NCBI GenBank assembly: GCA_016718035.1
Contig: JADKEK010000001.1
Span: 310,001 to 374,000 of the forward strand
From: Bacteroidota bacterium
GTDB taxonomy: Bacteria; Bacteroidota; Bacteroidia; Chitinophagales; BACL12
Length of the DNA stretch: 64,000 nucleotides
Direction: 5' to 3'
A program made the translations under genes and the position numbers. Each line of letters begins with the position of its first letter. Position 1 is the first letter of the stretch. Positions 21,955-30,233 of the stretch are shown in pieces. Under the pieces are notes generated by a model, which was not told where the DNA came from, made no database searches, and saw nothing but the letters and a program-made list of their open reading frames with translations.

Positions 21955-22092
21955 GCATAACAACACCTACAAGAAATTGGCGGTTCAGTGGTTAAATTTA
22001 GCTTTATACATCGTATCTAGTTTTGTGCTTGTAGATTAGCTGCGGCTGATGCTTCGAAATCACCGAATGCTTGTAACTGCCTAACGTTAAAC
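21955..22092 (+). other. attC-like cassette site 5
   Basis: 5' box GCATAAC followed by aacacctacaagaaattggc, 3' box GTTAAAC (matches the GTTRRRY consensus), 138 bp. TACAAG in the left arm pairs with CTTGTA in the right arm; other pairing is weaker. Its 5' box ACGCATAAC is complementary to the sequence after site 6 (GTTATGCGT), not to its own cassette start. Confidence 0.65.
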
Positions 22093-22207
22093 ACTAATGC
22101 TGACAGCAAATAAAAAACTTTAGCGTAACAACAATATTTTGAAGATAAAACCGGTTTCCTTTACTTTAACTTTTGCTACAGGACATAAAATAAATAACAA
22201 ACAAAAT

Positions 22208-22552
22208 ATGAGCAATATACCTTTTCAAACAATAGACTGGACCACCATTGAAAAAGTTGAATACAAAGGGGAAACAGGATTAGCGTATTGGCAGACCGTT
22301 CAGTTTGAAGGCCTAAGAATACGACTTGTTGAATATTCCTCAGGTTATTTAGCCGACCACTGGTGTCAAAAAGGACATATTGTGCATTGTTTAGAAGGTG
22401 AATTTATCAGCGAGCTTAGCACCGGGGAAAAAATTAAACTCAACGAAGGCGAAACATATATTGTATCTGACGAACTTAGTTCGCATCGTTCAGTGACTGC
22501 CGGTGGAGTAAAACTTTTAATTATTGACGGCGATTTTTTAAAATTGGGTTGA
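22208..22552 (+). CDS. DHCW-motif cupin protein
   Basis: A 114-residue single-domain cupin with the signature ADHWCQKGHIVHCLEGEF (metal-binding His region) and later SSHRSVT. It matches the small 'DHCW motif cupin fold' family, whose substrate is unknown. The frame is open from a TTG at 22139, but the ATG at 22208 gives the expected family start MSNIPFQTIDW. It lies just after attC-like site 5. No clear attC site separates it from the next gene; the 220-base gap (22553-22775) is AT-rich with one unpaired TTATAAC (22616-22622). Confidence 0.8.
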   Translation: MSNIPFQTIDWTTIEKVEYKGETGLAYWQTVQFEGLRIRLVEYSSGYLADHWCQKGHIVHCLEGEFISELSTGEKIKLNEGETYIVSDELSSHRSVTAGGVKLLIIDGDFLKLG

Positions 22553-22775
22553 TATGAATAAAATTGAAAGAAAACTGCTAAAAGTTACAGTATTTAAAGA
22601 AGGAGTTATTTTTAGTTATAACATTTAAGGTCTATATTTAGTTCCAATTAATATAAAGAAGTTTACTTTTCAAAAAACCAATTTTAGGCAGGTGTAAAAC
22701 GGTTTCCATTAAAATTTTGAATAAGCGGTATTCGATTAAAAGTTTTTGTATATCAAAAAAAATGTGTAAAATTGA

Positions 22776-23675
22776 ATGATGGAGCTGCGGAAATTTAACT
22801 TACAACAATACTCCGGGTTAGCAGGGGTGTTGTTGCTTATGCATAATAATACACATGCCCAAGCTATTTATACGGACATAGACCCAGATGTTGTTTTACA
22901 ACTTCATGGGGATGTTGAATATATTGATATGGATGACGACGGTTCAAATGATTTTTTTATATTTAAAAAGAGTAGCTATTTCACAAACTCGGAATATAGT
23001 TGGTATAGGTTTAACAGGATATTTAAGGTAGGCCCTAATTTCAACCCCGAAAATGAAATTGCGGGTGATTTTGCAACTAATGGCGCTGGTGGTGGGACAA
23101 CTTATTTCCCATATGCATTATTGGAAGGGAATATAATAAACAATGATTTAAATTTTAATTATGGAACTTATCAATTAATGGGAATTGGTTTTTATAAGGT
23201 TGACGAAACGCCTTGGACTTGGAATTACTATAAAGGATCCTGGCAAAATAGAATTGATTCCGCCTATTTAGGTGTTCGATTTTTAGGCGCAGACGATTGC
23301 AAACACTATGGTTGGATACGTTGCTCCGTTGGCGACTCTTTAAAAACATTAACGGTGCATGACTATTCATATGAATTAAAATGTAACACCCCTATTATTG
23401 CCGGCGATACTATTGGCGACACGACTACGGTTGAAATTAGTGAAATAAATAATTTGGAAGCAATAATTTATACTTTCAATCAAAACTTGTATATTAATTT
23501 ACCTGACCAAGACGAAGTAAATGTGTATATTTTTAATATGAATGGGCAGGAAATATATAAAACGGTTTCATCTCAAAAAAACCTTATAATCGACATGTCA
23601 GGTAAACCATACGGGACTTATATAGTTAAACTATCGACAAAGGACAAGCAATTTTCAAAAATAATTGAAATATAA
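22776..23675 (+). CDS. T9SS-exported protein, YTDIDPDVVL family
   Basis: A 299-residue secreted protein: N-terminal signal-like segment, mature start near AIYTDIDPDVVLQL, a beta-rich middle with conserved YGWIRCSV and HDYSYEL, and a C-terminal T9SS sorting domain (INLPDQDEVNVYIFNMNGQEIY ... KPYGTYIVKL). The function is unknown. It is paralogous along its length to the gene at 42969, and the attC-like sites behind the two genes (6 and 11) are also near relatives, so the gene and its recombination site duplicated as a unit. The start may be either of two adjacent ATG codons. Confidence 0.8.
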   Translation: MMELRKFNLQQYSGLAGVLLLMHNNTHAQAIYTDIDPDVVLQLHGDVEYIDMDDDGSNDFFIFKKSSYFTNSEYSWYRFNRIFKVGPNFNPENEIAGDFATNGAGGGTTYFPYALLEGNIINNDLNFNYGTYQLMGIGFYKVDETPWTWNYYKGSWQNRIDSAYLGVRFLGADDCKHYGWIRCSVGDSLKTLTVHDYSYELKCNTPIIAGDTIGDTTTVEISEINNLEAIIYTFNQNLYINLPDQDEVNVYIFNMNGQEIYKTVSSQKNLIIDMSGKPYGTYIVKLSTKDKQFSKIIEI

Positions 23676-23706
23676 TTATTTTCATTCGTGGTAAGTAAGC
23701 CACTGG

Positions 23707-23836
23707 TTATAACAAAACCTTTGTAAAATGGCTTGGTGACTAGTAACCATATAATTAATCTTTCAAAGTAATTTTCAATAGCCATGAAAGATATTATTTT
23801 GCCGCCGCCACTTCGCAAAGCTTCTAAACGTTATGC
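23707..23836 (+). other. attC-like cassette site 6
   Basis: 5' box TTATAAC, 3' box GTTATGC preceded by TAAAC, 130 bp. Left arm CTTTGTAAAATGGC pairs with GCCACTTCGCAAAG. It is closely similar to site 11, especially the 3' half (cacttcgcaaagcttctaaa). Confidence 0.75.
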
Positions 23837-24166
23837 GTCATGCTTAGGGGACAGTGCTAATAAATAATACAAATTAATAATCGGAGTAATTTCTGGCAGA
23901 TGATTAGAGATAATGCTCGGGCTCATCTGCTAATCCGTTGCGAACAGGACTTTCGTGGGTATACCATATTTTTTGTAAAAGAAAATCATTCAGGAAATTT
24001 TCTGTTGAATATTGATCGTGTTCTTATTACGCAGCTTAAGGTCCCTCCAAAAGTGGACAAAACCAACCCAACAAGATAGGCTTTATAATAACTGAGTATT
24101 TGTATATTTGCTATAGAGCCGGGTCACGACTGGTGCATTTTATTTTTCAACCCAATTCACACACAC
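23837..24166. other. Intergenic region, nothing coding recognised
   Basis: Between attC-like site 6 and the next lipoprotein gene. A possible -7 element TATATTTG lies at 24103-24110. The stretch tccaaaagtggacaaaacc near 24044 resembles insertion-sequence ends in style, but no partner end or transposase is visible, so no element is called. Confidence 0.3.
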
Positions 24167-26617
24167 ATGAAATCTTTATGTATTGCTTTGCTCAGCCTAA
24201 TCATTTTCAGCGGCTGTAATGTAACCGAATCTTATTTAATCAGTGTTTCACCTTCTGCCTATACAAATAGTACGGAGGTAACTGGTATTACTACCACGGG
24301 TTCGGTGTTTACCGCCGACCAAACAATCAACTCCATCCTTCCGAATGTGGATGAGCATTATTCGTTTCAATGGAGCGACTGGAACCAGGATGGATTTAAT
24401 GATTTGATCGCCATCAACAGGGCAGGAAGTAAAAGCGCGGTGATCTATATTCTCGACGGATCCACCGGGTTAAAAAGCTTTTTATTGCAGCAGCCAATTA
24501 ATTTTCCGGTAACTGATGCTGCCACCGATTTTGCCATGACCCGTTGGGATGAGGATGTCATTCCCGACCTGATTATATTCCATCGCAACGGAACCTCCAA
24601 TGTGGAAGTGCAGATATTGGGCGGTGCAGCAGATGCAGAGCATCCGGCTTTCTTTAAAACACTGACCGGTTTTTCTCTGCCTTTTTCTGATCCGGATAAC
24701 CATTTATTGTTTTTTTTCGGCGACTATAATATGGATAATATTGATGAACTTGAAGTAATCAATACCGTTGCAGATTCCAATATGGAAGTGAGTTATTACA
24801 GCCGTCAGGATATGTTTGCCCATCTGTTGGAATCTAAGCGCACCGCTATACCCAATGCACAGGGTCGTTATGCATTTGCCTTCGGTGAGATGAATGTAAA
24901 AGGATTAAAGGATTTGTTCATAATCGATCATAATGATCTGACAGCACCTAAAATTATGGTGTCGTATTACTTAGTGTCGTTTAGTGTGAATACTCCTGCA
25001 GTGGACTTGCCGGTTCAACATATTTCCGGTCAGTCTGCTTTTTTCACCGGCCCGAAACTGGCGACATCATTTAATCCAGTTCCGCCGGGAGCAGATATTG
25101 TATTCAACCCCAATCCCATGTTAACCGGCACCGGTCCTCAGGATGTCGCCATATTTGACGGCATGTGGGAAACCAATTATACGGTCCATTCCAACGACAA
25201 TAATGGTATTTCGGGAATTGTAATAGATTATCAGCGTGATAAGACACAAAAAACACTCAACGGATTTAAACAACAACTGAATATTACTTTCGAAGACGAG
25301 TATCAGGTAGCCTGCACCGCCGAAAATGGTAACCTTGAATTTAAAGAAACATCAACCGGGAGATTACTGCCTGATGCAGGAATTGAAGTGATAGATAATC
25401 AGTATCTCGTGCTGAGTATTGAGGGCAGTAAATATACATTGAAAAGATATTTTGAAAACCTGGCAGTGAGTCCAGTGAGAATAACCAATGAGGCCGGTTA
25501 TGCCTCTCCGGTTTCAGCCGAGTGGAGTTATACCGGCTTTGGGGGTAAGGTGTTACAGGGGAAAATGAATGAAGTTACAATGGATGCACTTTTTAATAGA
25601 TCCACAATTATTACCGTACCACAAAATGCTTATAATTTCAATATTCATGTGAAGGTGTCCGGCGGCCTCGATTATACATTCTTCGGTGGGGCTGATTGTA
25701 CCCATTTTGATATTAAGGCAAATCCGGATGCGGGATGTTATCGAATTAAGGGGACAACTTTTTCGCCGGGTTATGACAATGAATGTAAGGCTGATCCTGC
25801 AGTAACTGAAGCATTTCAAAATCCATATGTGCAGGCATTTGTTGATTATTGCACGCATAAAATATCAAATAATGAACAAGAGGAAATTGCATCCGCGCTG
25901 GCACAAAAGGATTATTCCCGTATCATGGAAGTTCTTGGTAATGATCTTTTAAAGGAAATGAATAAGGTAACAAAACAGAATAATGAAACAGGTTATGTAT
26001 ACAATAAAAATGAACAAAATTTTGCTGCAATGGATCAATCGATACTGGAATATTTTCATTCCAAAGGCATTTCGAAGATCGATTGTTTAACAGCTTCGTT
26101 CACCGGCGATTTTGGTGATATCACTACCCCTGATACCATCGTTTATGACCAAAGTGAGGAAGCACCTTTTTCCATTACAGTGGGTTTTAATGGCGGCGGT
26201 GCATTGGGTATCGTGCAGGGAAGTGTTGAATTAGGTGTAGTGTTGCCCTGTTGTAATATTTCTAAAGACTGGGATACCTATAATTATCCTGATATGAGAT
26301 TATTTACCACTTTAGGAATAGGCCCTGCTTTAGGCTTGGGTGCTGAAGCAGGCATATCACTCGGCTTTTCAACAGGAGGGCCATTTTCACAGGATATGCA
26401 GGATGAGTATGCTGTCAATTTAAATGTTGAATGGGGCGTTGGTGCCGGAGTAGCTATAATGCTTAGTTGTGATGATCATTCATTTTCCGGCGTTTCTGTT
26501 AGTCTGGATACCGGTGCGGAGTTTGAAATTGGTACGGAAGTGATGCGCACATGGTTCTATAACCTGGATGACCTTGCGCCCGATTATTCAAGTTATCCTC
26601 AGGGTGATTATGATTAA
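24167..26617 (+). CDS. Large lipoprotein with VCBS/FG-GAP-like repeats
   Basis: An 816-residue lipoprotein, lipobox ending at Cys17 (IIFSGCN). The N-terminal third has calcium-loop-like repeats (DWNQDGFNDLI, RWDEDVIPDLI, DYNMDNIDELEV) typical of VCBS/FG-GAP propellers. The centre is Ig-like and unrecognised. The last 150 residues are Gly-rich with alternating hydrophobic strands (GPALGLGAEAGISLGFSTGG) and two CC/C pairs. No T9SS sorting domain is seen, so attachment is via the lipid. The gene is intact and is followed by 670 noncoding bases. The function is unknown. Confidence 0.7.
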   Translation: MKSLCIALLSLIIFSGCNVTESYLISVSPSAYTNSTEVTGITTTGSVFTADQTINSILPNVDEHYSFQWSDWNQDGFNDLIAINRAGSKSAVIYILDGSTGLKSFLLQQPINFPVTDAATDFAMTRWDEDVIPDLIIFHRNGTSNVEVQILGGAADAEHPAFFKTLTGFSLPFSDPDNHLLFFFGDYNMDNIDELEVINTVADSNMEVSYYSRQDMFAHLLESKRTAIPNAQGRYAFAFGEMNVKGLKDLFIIDHNDLTAPKIMVSYYLVSFSVNTPAVDLPVQHISGQSAFFTGPKLATSFNPVPPGADIVFNPNPMLTGTGPQDVAIFDGMWETNYTVHSNDNNGISGIVIDYQRDKTQKTLNGFKQQLNITFEDEYQVACTAENGNLEFKETSTGRLLPDAGIEVIDNQYLVLSIEGSKYTLKRYFENLAVSPVRITNEAGYASPVSAEWSYTGFGGKVLQGKMNEVTMDALFNRSTIITVPQNAYNFNIHVKVSGGLDYTFFGGADCTHFDIKANPDAGCYRIKGTTFSPGYDNECKADPAVTEAFQNPYVQAFVDYCTHKISNNEQEEIASALAQKDYSRIMEVLGNDLLKEMNKVTKQNNETGYVYNKNEQNFAAMDQSILEYFHSKGISKIDCLTASFTGDFGDITTPDTIVYDQSEEAPFSITVGFNGGGALGIVQGSVELGVVLPCCNISKDWDTYNYPDMRLFTTLGIGPALGLGAEAGISLGFSTGGPFSQDMQDEYAVNLNVEWGVGAGVAIMLSCDDHSFSGVSVSLDTGAEFEIGTEVMRTWFYNLDDLAPDYSSYPQGDYD

Positions 26618-27280
26618 TCCGCCTGGCTCTGCCAAAGTCTTCGCCACAGACAGATAAATTTGACGTGGCAGGGAAGACCGCAGATTTGCCTGCCTTTGGC
26701 ATGGCTCTGTCCGCACAAATTGGTTGTTTTGCTATTTAACATGTCCGAGACATGGAATACCCAGTCAAGTCGCAGACGTAGTTATATCTGGCAAATCCTA
26801 CTTAGTGGAGCATACCAATATTCAACCACTCAAACCCTGCGCGATCTGCCCGGCGGAGTTTATTGACTTCGCATGACCTCCGGAAGTACCACCCTCAGTT
26901 TCCCTCTGGAAAAAATGTAGCAACATAGATTTTTATGCCCGTCACTTAACTGTTAAAGTTGTAGAGAGGATTATGGAAATTCATTTAACATTTTAATATA
27001 TTAGAATTAAAAATCCTCTGTCCCCATTAGCTGCAGGAAACGCACGTGTGAGGTTTGAAACTATTTAGCAAAGGGTTTATTGTTGGTGGTATGTCGATTT
27101 GAGAGATGGATAAACACTGTTTATTTATAGCGGCTGTCTGTCTGAACTGAGGAGATTGGTGAGAGGTTATTGCGGCTATAAACATGTTAGAGGCGAGTTT
27201 TTTCACCCCCGATAGCTAACGGATCTAACCTTAACGGTCAAACCATCGGAACAGCCTGAGTTCAATAATTTGGCGATATA
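26618..27280. other. Long intergenic region with one imperfect hairpin
   Basis: Holds an imperfect inverted repeat (GTCTTCGCCAC at 26638-26648 with GTGGCAGGGAAGAC at 26664-26677) that may end the lipoprotein transcript, and a remnant of the TCCGCC palindrome family at its start. The rest shows no open frame with coding character on either strand. Confidence 0.4.
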
Positions 27281-27288
27281 AGAACTTG

Positions 27289-27427
27289 AAATCACATTAT
27301 AATGTGATTTTAGCAATTTCGTTTTGCTTTTCACTACATACAGACACAAAAATCACACTAAAATGTGATTTTTGTTGCGTATTTTGAAAAAAAGTCCTAT
27401 CTTTGACCCTAAAATCACATTATAATG
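27289..27427 (+). promoter_or_regulatory. hipBST-like promoter with three phased operators
   Basis: Three copies of one palindrome: ATCACATTATAATGTGAT (perfect, 27291-27308), ATCACACTAAAATGTGAT (27352-27369) and a partial copy ATCACATTATAATG (27414-27427) that contains the hipB start codon. Their centres are about 61 and 62 bases apart. A promoter lies between the second and third: TTG 27375-27377, 20 bases, TATCTTTG 27398-27405. Repressor binding at the second and third would block it. Confidence 0.8.
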
Positions 27428-27634
27428 CTAGTTGAGACTCTTGGTAAAATCATAAGAAACAGGCGAAAGGAGTTGAGTATAACCCAACCTCACTTAGCCG
27501 AACTGGCTAAGGTGAGCACAAACACCCTGTATAAATTAGAACGTGGGCAAGGCAATCCTTCGTTAGATGTATTGGATAAATTAGCCGAAGTGTTGGGTAT
27601 GGAACTAACCCTTGAAGTGAAAAAGCAACATTGA
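27425..27634 (+). CDS. hipB: HipB-like antitoxin/regulator
   Basis: A 69-residue Xre-type helix-turn-helix protein (TLGKIIRNRRKELSITQPHLAELAKVSTNTLYKLERGQGNPSLDVLDKLAEVLG) with the short C-terminal strand LTLEVKK typical of HipB. It should dimerise, bind the three upstream palindromes and repress the operon. Its ATG lies inside the third operator. The downstream hipS-like gene begins 4 bases after its stop. Confidence 0.88.
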   Translation: MLVETLGKIIRNRRKELSITQPHLAELAKVSTNTLYKLERGQGNPSLDVLDKLAEVLGMELTLEVKKQH

Positions 27635-27638
27635 GTAA

Positions 27639-27968
27639 ATGAGAGCAATAGAAATATACCGCAACGGGATTTTAGCAGGAACACTGACTGAAGAAAATCG
27701 GCAGCATTATGTTTTTAGGTATAATGACAACTATTTTAACGATGCAACTCAATCGGGAATTAGTTTAACACTTCCAAAAACAGAAAAAGAATATAAAAGC
27801 GAATTTTTATTTCCATTTTTTTTCAATATGTTGAGTGAAGGAGTCAACCGAAAATTGCAAAGCACACAATTGAAAATAGACGAAGAAGATAATTTCGGTT
27901 TGCTGGCTGCAACAGCGCAATATGATACAGTTGGAGCAATAACCGTGAAACCGATAGACGCGAGATGA
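27639..27968 (+). CDS. hipS: HipS-like protein (HipA N-terminal domain)
   Basis: A 109-residue protein equal to the N-terminal subdomain-1 of HipA (IEIYRNGILAGTLTEEN ... SISLTLP-type strand GISLTLPKT ... FFFNMLSEGVNRK). It is encoded separately and not fused to the kinase. In the known tripartite HipBST system this small protein, not HipB, is the antitoxin that neutralises HipT. It overlaps the kinase gene by 4 bases (ATGA), which indicates translational coupling and fixed stoichiometry. Confidence 0.85.
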   Translation: MRAIEIYRNGILAGTLTEENRQHYVFRYNDNYFNDATQSGISLTLPKTEKEYKSEFLFPFFFNMLSEGVNRKLQSTQLKIDEEDNFGLLAATAQYDTVGAITVKPIDAR

Positions 27969-28972
27969 ACTTAAATGAATTAAAATATTGTCCGGGAACA
28001 TTAGCTGAGGGGTTTGCTACCTACAGCCCAAGCTGTTTGCGGAATTTGTTTAACGGTAAAAAGGTTAATCATGTTTTGCCTTATGAACAGCCCCAGCAAA
28101 GCGAAGAAGTTGCAGAACAATTTATGGAAAATCGCAAACGCATATCCATATCGGGTGTGCAAGAAAAATTGAGTTTTCTTTTGGAGAAAAATGTATTGCG
28201 ATTAACAAAGGAAGGTGAACAAGGAACCTATATACTCAAGCCGATACCAAGAGATTTAAAAAAGGTTGACCAGGTTCCTGCCAACGAACATTTGACTATG
28301 CAAATAGCCAAACAAGTGTATGGACTGAATACAGCAGAAAACGCTTTGATTTTTTTTAAGAATAGTTCACCTGCCTACATCACCAAACGATTTGACTTCA
28401 AAGAAAACGGAAGTAAATGGGGCAAAGAAGATTTTGCAACGCTGGCAGGAAAAACACAAGATAATGGAGGTGCAAATTTCAAATATGAATACAGCTATGA
28501 AGAGGCAGGACGGTTGATACAGAAATTCGTTCCGGCATGGCGGATAGAAATAGAAAAGTATTATTCTTTAGTTGTTTTCAATTTTCTGTTTTCAAACGGC
28601 GATGCTCATTTAAAGAACTTTTCCTTGCTTGAATCATCCAGTGGAGATTATCTGTTAAGTCCTGCTTATGATTTATTGAATACGAAGCTGCATGTAGACG
28701 ATACCGATTTTGCATTGAATCATGGACTATTTGCAGATGCATATAAAAGTAAACAATACAAGAAAAGTGGGCATCCTTCCAAAAGCGATTTCACGGAGTT
28801 TGCCTTGAGAATTGGAGTAGCGGAAAGCCGGGTTGAGAAACTATTAAATCCGTTTTTAGAAAAACAACTTTTTGTGGAAACTTTGATCAGCCGTTCATTC
28901 TTAACTGAGGCCAACAAAAAGGGATACTTGCTAATGTATAACACAAAAAGAAACCATTTAATAGCTCAATGA
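27965..28972 (+). CDS. hipT: HipT-like serine/threonine kinase toxin
   Basis: A 335-residue HipA-type kinase lacking the N-terminal subdomain, which is supplied by the preceding gene. It has the flexible loop RISISGVQEK with the Ser61-Ile-Ser63 motif (autophosphorylation positions in HipT), ATP-site Lys in YILKPIP, catalytic loop NGDAHLKNF and metal-binding SPAYDLLN. HipT of E. coli phosphorylates tryptophanyl-tRNA synthetase; the target here is unknown. The order hipB-hipS-hipT matches HipBST. The gene is intact and sits in the attC-bearing region, where toxin-antitoxin modules can stabilise arrays. Confidence 0.87.
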   Translation: MNLNELKYCPGTLAEGFATYSPSCLRNLFNGKKVNHVLPYEQPQQSEEVAEQFMENRKRISISGVQEKLSFLLEKNVLRLTKEGEQGTYILKPIPRDLKKVDQVPANEHLTMQIAKQVYGLNTAENALIFFKNSSPAYITKRFDFKENGSKWGKEDFATLAGKTQDNGGANFKYEYSYEEAGRLIQKFVPAWRIEIEKYYSLVVFNFLFSNGDAHLKNFSLLESSSGDYLLSPAYDLLNTKLHVDDTDFALNHGLFADAYKSKQYKKSGHPSKSDFTEFALRIGVAESRVEKLLNPFLEKQLFVETLISRSFLTEANKKGYLLMYNTKRNHLIAQ

Positions 28973-29220
28973 GATTGAAAAATAAAGAGATTATAAAAGC
29001 ACGAACCGCAAACAACACCTCCTATGTATAGCAGTAATCTACTACTATAAAATAATATTTTATGTTAAAATTAAGTCTTCGTCCTTGTTATATTTGTTGA
29101 AATGCGTAAAACCGGTCATGCCATTGCGATAGGGCTTTGCCTATGTAAACAAATTATTTTAAATCATTAAGGCCACAATCATGTAATATCCAGGTTTCTC
29201 TAAATGTGCTAAATATGTAA

Positions 29221-29472
29221 ACTGAGGAAGACGCACTTTATATAACTGAAGTTAAAAATAGTTTAATTGTTTATAAAATACCAGACACCTTTAAAAGCGG
29301 TTTACTTTATGAGGCGACAAATTATGGAATATAAAACATTAATTATAATTCAAATTCAGTCACCTTCCGTTACAACATCAACGGTGGAATTTGGGCAACT
29401 AATTGGGTTGATATTGATTTAAATTTACAGGTTTGAGATGCCAATCAAATAATTGTTGATGTTTATTGTTAG
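29221..29472 (+). pseudogene. Possible decayed coding remnant
   Basis: One + frame reads as plausible secreted-protein sequence (TEDALYITEVKNSLIVYKI ... SNSVTFRYNINGGIWATNW ... DANQIIVDVYC) but contains stops near 29335, 29436 and 29470 and no start. It may be the relic of a Bacteroidota surface protein. The rest of 28973-29520 is AT-rich without features, apart from an attC-like motif relic (caaacaacacctcc) near 29011. Confidence 0.35.
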
Positions 29473-29521
29473 GTTCCTTCATATCAAGTGAAGAATAACT
29501 AATGTAAAATAGAACCACTGC

Positions 29522-29659
29522 TTATAACAGCGTAGTTCCAATAGGCGCGGTTTCGTGCTGCTCAGATCCGCCGGGGCTGATGGTTGCAGAAAATTTGTAT
29601 CTTCGAATATGCATTTAAAATAAAAATCCAGCCCGTCGCAAATTTGCAAAACGTTATAC
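29522..29659 (+). other. attC-like cassette site 7
   Basis: 5' box TTATAAC, 3' box GTTATAC preceded by AAAAC, 138 bp. Arm pairing is moderate. Its 3' sequence GTTATA matches the reverse complement of the 5' box of site 8 for 6 nt. The next gene starts 8 bases after the 3' box. Confidence 0.65.
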
Positions 29660-29667
29660 GTTATTTT

Positions 29668-30114
29668 ATGAGAACATTCCTGCTAATATTCTTGCTTCTT
29701 TATTTCGCCTCTTGTGGTGCCAACCCTAATTTTAACAAACAAGCTGACTTGCCTACTAAAACTGACACAACAATTGTAATCTCTAAAAGGGATTCTCTAT
29801 ATTATATAGCTAGGACAGACCAAAGTAGTCAAAGGGTTTTTGTGGTTATTGACAGCAACATCCTTAAAGACATAAATAAAATAAGGACAATCATTAAGCA
29901 AGTTGACAAAAAATATAAGTTCTACAACGACCTAAATGTTTCGTTCGTATCAGATTTCAAATATGCTGGTTATAAAGATGAACTGGAAGAAACCAAAGAC
30001 ATTTCTTACTATGAATTTTACTTAAACTATTTAGGAGAGTATAATAAAAGGACAAAAATATTTTGGACATACCCTGCATTAGGTGACAAAAAAATTAAAT
30101 ACATGCTTGACTAA
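29668..30114 (+). CDS. Small lipoprotein of unknown function
   Basis: A 148-residue lipoprotein; signal peptide with lipobox Cys16 (LLYFASCGA). The mature part is Lys/Asp/Tyr-rich, mixed alpha/beta, with no recognised domain. The frame is open from 29584, but that extension covers attC-like site 7, so the ATG at 29668 is taken. It is the first gene of the cassette between sites 7 and 8, with short spacing to the recombination point as in other cassettes. Confidence 0.65.
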   Translation: MRTFLLIFLLLYFASCGANPNFNKQADLPTKTDTTIVISKRDSLYYIARTDQSSQRVFVVIDSNILKDINKIRTIIKQVDKKYKFYNDLNVSFVSDFKYAGYKDELEETKDISYYEFYLNYLGEYNKRTKIFWTYPALGDKKIKYMLD

Positions 30115-30233
30115 AAAAACAAAAGTACAATATGATATTTGCGCTATGGCCTATGAAAATCCAGAAATTACATAAATTCAGTTCGGCCACCGCACAAATA
30201 CTTATCACATTTCGTCTACTTTTCTAAAAATAA

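Noticed and set aside
24030..24080. Possible insertion-sequence end (aaagtggacaaaacc)
   Set aside because: No inverted partner, no target duplication and no transposase in the window.
27020..27070. Stretch resembling group II intron domain V (gcaggaaacgcacgtgtgagg)
   Set aside because: The pairing 5' strand is missing and there is no reverse transcriptase or intron core nearby.
28992..29070. attC-like relic (caaacaacacctcc ... tgttaaaatt)
   Set aside because: The 5' box is not TAAC and the 3' box lacks the AAAC context; at most a decayed site.
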